Program-made: the position numbers and the translations under genes
Notes under the pieces: generated by a model
Seen by the model: the letters and a program-made list of their open reading frames with translations, nothing else
What the model was told of the DNA's origin: nothing
Databases searched by the model: none
Origin: a bacterium
GTDB lineage: Bacteria; UBA9089; CG2-30-40-21
Direction: 5' to 3'
Length of the DNA stretch: 22,204 bases
Assembly: GCA_018814245.1 (NCBI GenBank)
Contig: JAHIZN010000370.1
Location: forward strand, 1-22,204
Part shown: positions 21,727-22,204 of the stretch, one piece after another
Position numbering within the stretch: the stretch's first letter is position 1
How the letters are laid out: every line of letters starts with the position of its first letter

Positions 21727-21747
21727 TAAGTTCCGGAGGTTAAAAAG

Positions 21748-22140
21748 ATGCGTGTTGTTAGTGTTGAAATAGAAGATGTTACGGGTGCCAAAAGACAGCG
21801 GGCAGATATTCCTGATGATATTCCATTAAAGCGGGTAATAACAGCCTTAATTACAAAGATGAAACTTCCAGCCGTCAGTCCAAGCGGGTCACCATTAAAT
21901 TATCAACTACATCATAAAGCCTCTGGCAGGTCATTGAGTGAGAGCGATACCCTTGCTAATGCCGGGATAAGGGATGGAGCAGTGTTGAAGATCCATCCAG
22001 TAGTGGTGGCAGGCAATAGGAATTGCGAATCTCGAATCGCGAATCGCGAATCTCAGCAGGCTGCCACAGAATGGATTAAGGTGTCATTCCGAACTAATGC
22101 CACCTGTGCGGTTGTGGATAATTACATCAAGTCTCGTTAG
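21748..22140 (+). CDS. YukD/EsaB-like ubiquitin-fold protein with repeat-derived C-terminus
   Basis: Residues 1-84 form a beta-grasp: strand VVSVEIED (3-10), strand KRQRADIP (15-22), helix LKRVITALITKMKL (27-40), LNYQLHHKASGRSL (50-63), and the YukD/EsaB-type ending TLANAGIRDGAVLKI (68-82). In a conjugation system the C-terminal tail after this fold would be activated by the E1. Here the tail reads VVVAG at 85-89, then NRNCESRIANRES from the heptamer repeat, a short stretch QQAATEWIKVSFRTN, and CAVVDNYIKSR from the MITE. There is no terminal di-glycine. Either the tail is trimmed by a protease to expose G89, or the protein lost conjugation ability, or it acts non-covalently. GGAGG lies about 8 nt before the ATG. 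It is third in the E1-RING-Ubl row. Confidence 0.78.
   Translation: MRVVSVEIEDVTGAKRQRADIPDDIPLKRVITALITKMKLPAVSPSGSPLNYQLHHKASGRSLSESDTLANAGIRDGAVLKIHPVVVAGNRNCESRIANRESQQAATEWIKVSFRTNATCAVVDNYIKSR
22020..22054 (+). repeat. Five heptanucleotide repeat units inside the ubiquitin-like gene
   Basis: Units GAATTGC, GAATCTC, GAATCGC, GAATCGC and GAATCTC follow without interruption, 35 nt in total, read in frame as part of NCESRIANRES. The flanks GTGGCAG (22006-22012) and CTGCCAC (22061-22067) are inverted repeats that may mark the inserted unit. Unlike the other three arrays, no reverse-orientation half is present. Confidence 0.9.
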
Positions 22141-22204
22141 TCAGTAGCTATTGCAACGAGAAGAGGTAGCACCTTTGGCAGAGAAAGAACCACAAAGGGT
22201 GTAA
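22100..22204 (+). mobile_element. Left part of a MITE-like element, cut by the window end
   Basis: CCACCTGTGCGGTTGTGGAT at 22100 and following bases match 20967 onwards; the copy then has CAGTAGCTATTGCAACGAGA, GCACC-TTGGCAGAG and the inner repeat GAAAGAACCACAAAGGGTG up to the edge. It supplies the last 13 or so codons and the stop (22138-22140) of the ubiquitin-like gene. It lacks about 35 nt present in the 20967 copy between CATCAAGTC and AGCTATTGC. Confidence 0.85.

Overview
The window looks like a chromosomal segment of an uncultivated, probably anaerobic, Gram-negative-type (diderm) bacterium. Diderm traits are an OmpA-domain envelope protein, a PorV/PorQ-like outer-membrane barrel and the pilus ATPase PilT. 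A hydrogenase-type small subunit and a phenylphosphate-synthase-like pair fit an anaerobic lifestyle. Base composition is moderately AT-rich, AGG/AGA arginine codons are common (a tRNA-Arg with anticodon CCT is present), and intergenic DNA is packed with dispersed inverted repeats. Repeat-rich candidate-phylum genomes look like this, but no marker here fixes the phylum.

Layout. 1-2540: right end of a MITE-like element fused to a truncated MjaI-type restriction endonuclease, an orphan [NiFe]-hydrogenase-type small subunit, and a YhaM-like OB-HD exonuclease. 2540-4486: a small inverted-repeat element, a sigma-70-family factor, a CMP-sialic-acid-synthetase-like cytidylyltransferase and, on the other strand, a small Cys-rich DUF6485-like protein. 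4486-8946 (minus): a 1486-residue secreted protein with a central OmpA domain and two copies of a C-terminal domain. 9260-12878 (minus): a coiled-coil protein with pilT, then purS-purQ, then an EcfT-like membrane protein with a near-consensus promoter. 13009-13920: a PorV/PorQ-like barrel. 13921-14466: repeats only. 14467-19544: PpsA-like and PpsB-like phosphotransfer proteins followed by a soluble HD-Cache-histidine kinase, ending in an intrinsic terminator. 19583-19779: promoter, tRNA-Pro(GGG), tRNA-Arg(CCT). 19789-22140: an E1-like ThiF protein, a prokaryotic RING-like zinc protein and a YukD/EsaB-like ubiquitin-fold protein.

The most interesting biology is at the right end. E1-like, RING-like and ubiquitin-like genes stand in a row on one strand, forming a candidate bacterial ubiquitin-like conjugation cluster. 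No E2 or JAB peptidase is inside the window. Repeats sit at both gene junctions of this cluster and inside the ubiquitin-like gene.

The second theme is repeats that become coding sequence. A tandem 7-bp repeat (GAATCGC and variants) encodes the same heptapeptide, ESRIANR, in all three forward frames and AIRDSRF in all three reverse frames. It supplies the end of the PpsA-like gene, the last residues of the PpsB-like protein and an internal piece of the ubiquitin-like protein. A larger MITE supplies the C-termini of both the E1 and the ubiquitin-like protein in different frames, and a third palindromic repeat supplies the TAG stop of two other genes. Both window ends lie inside copies of the same MITE, so they may be assembly breakpoints.
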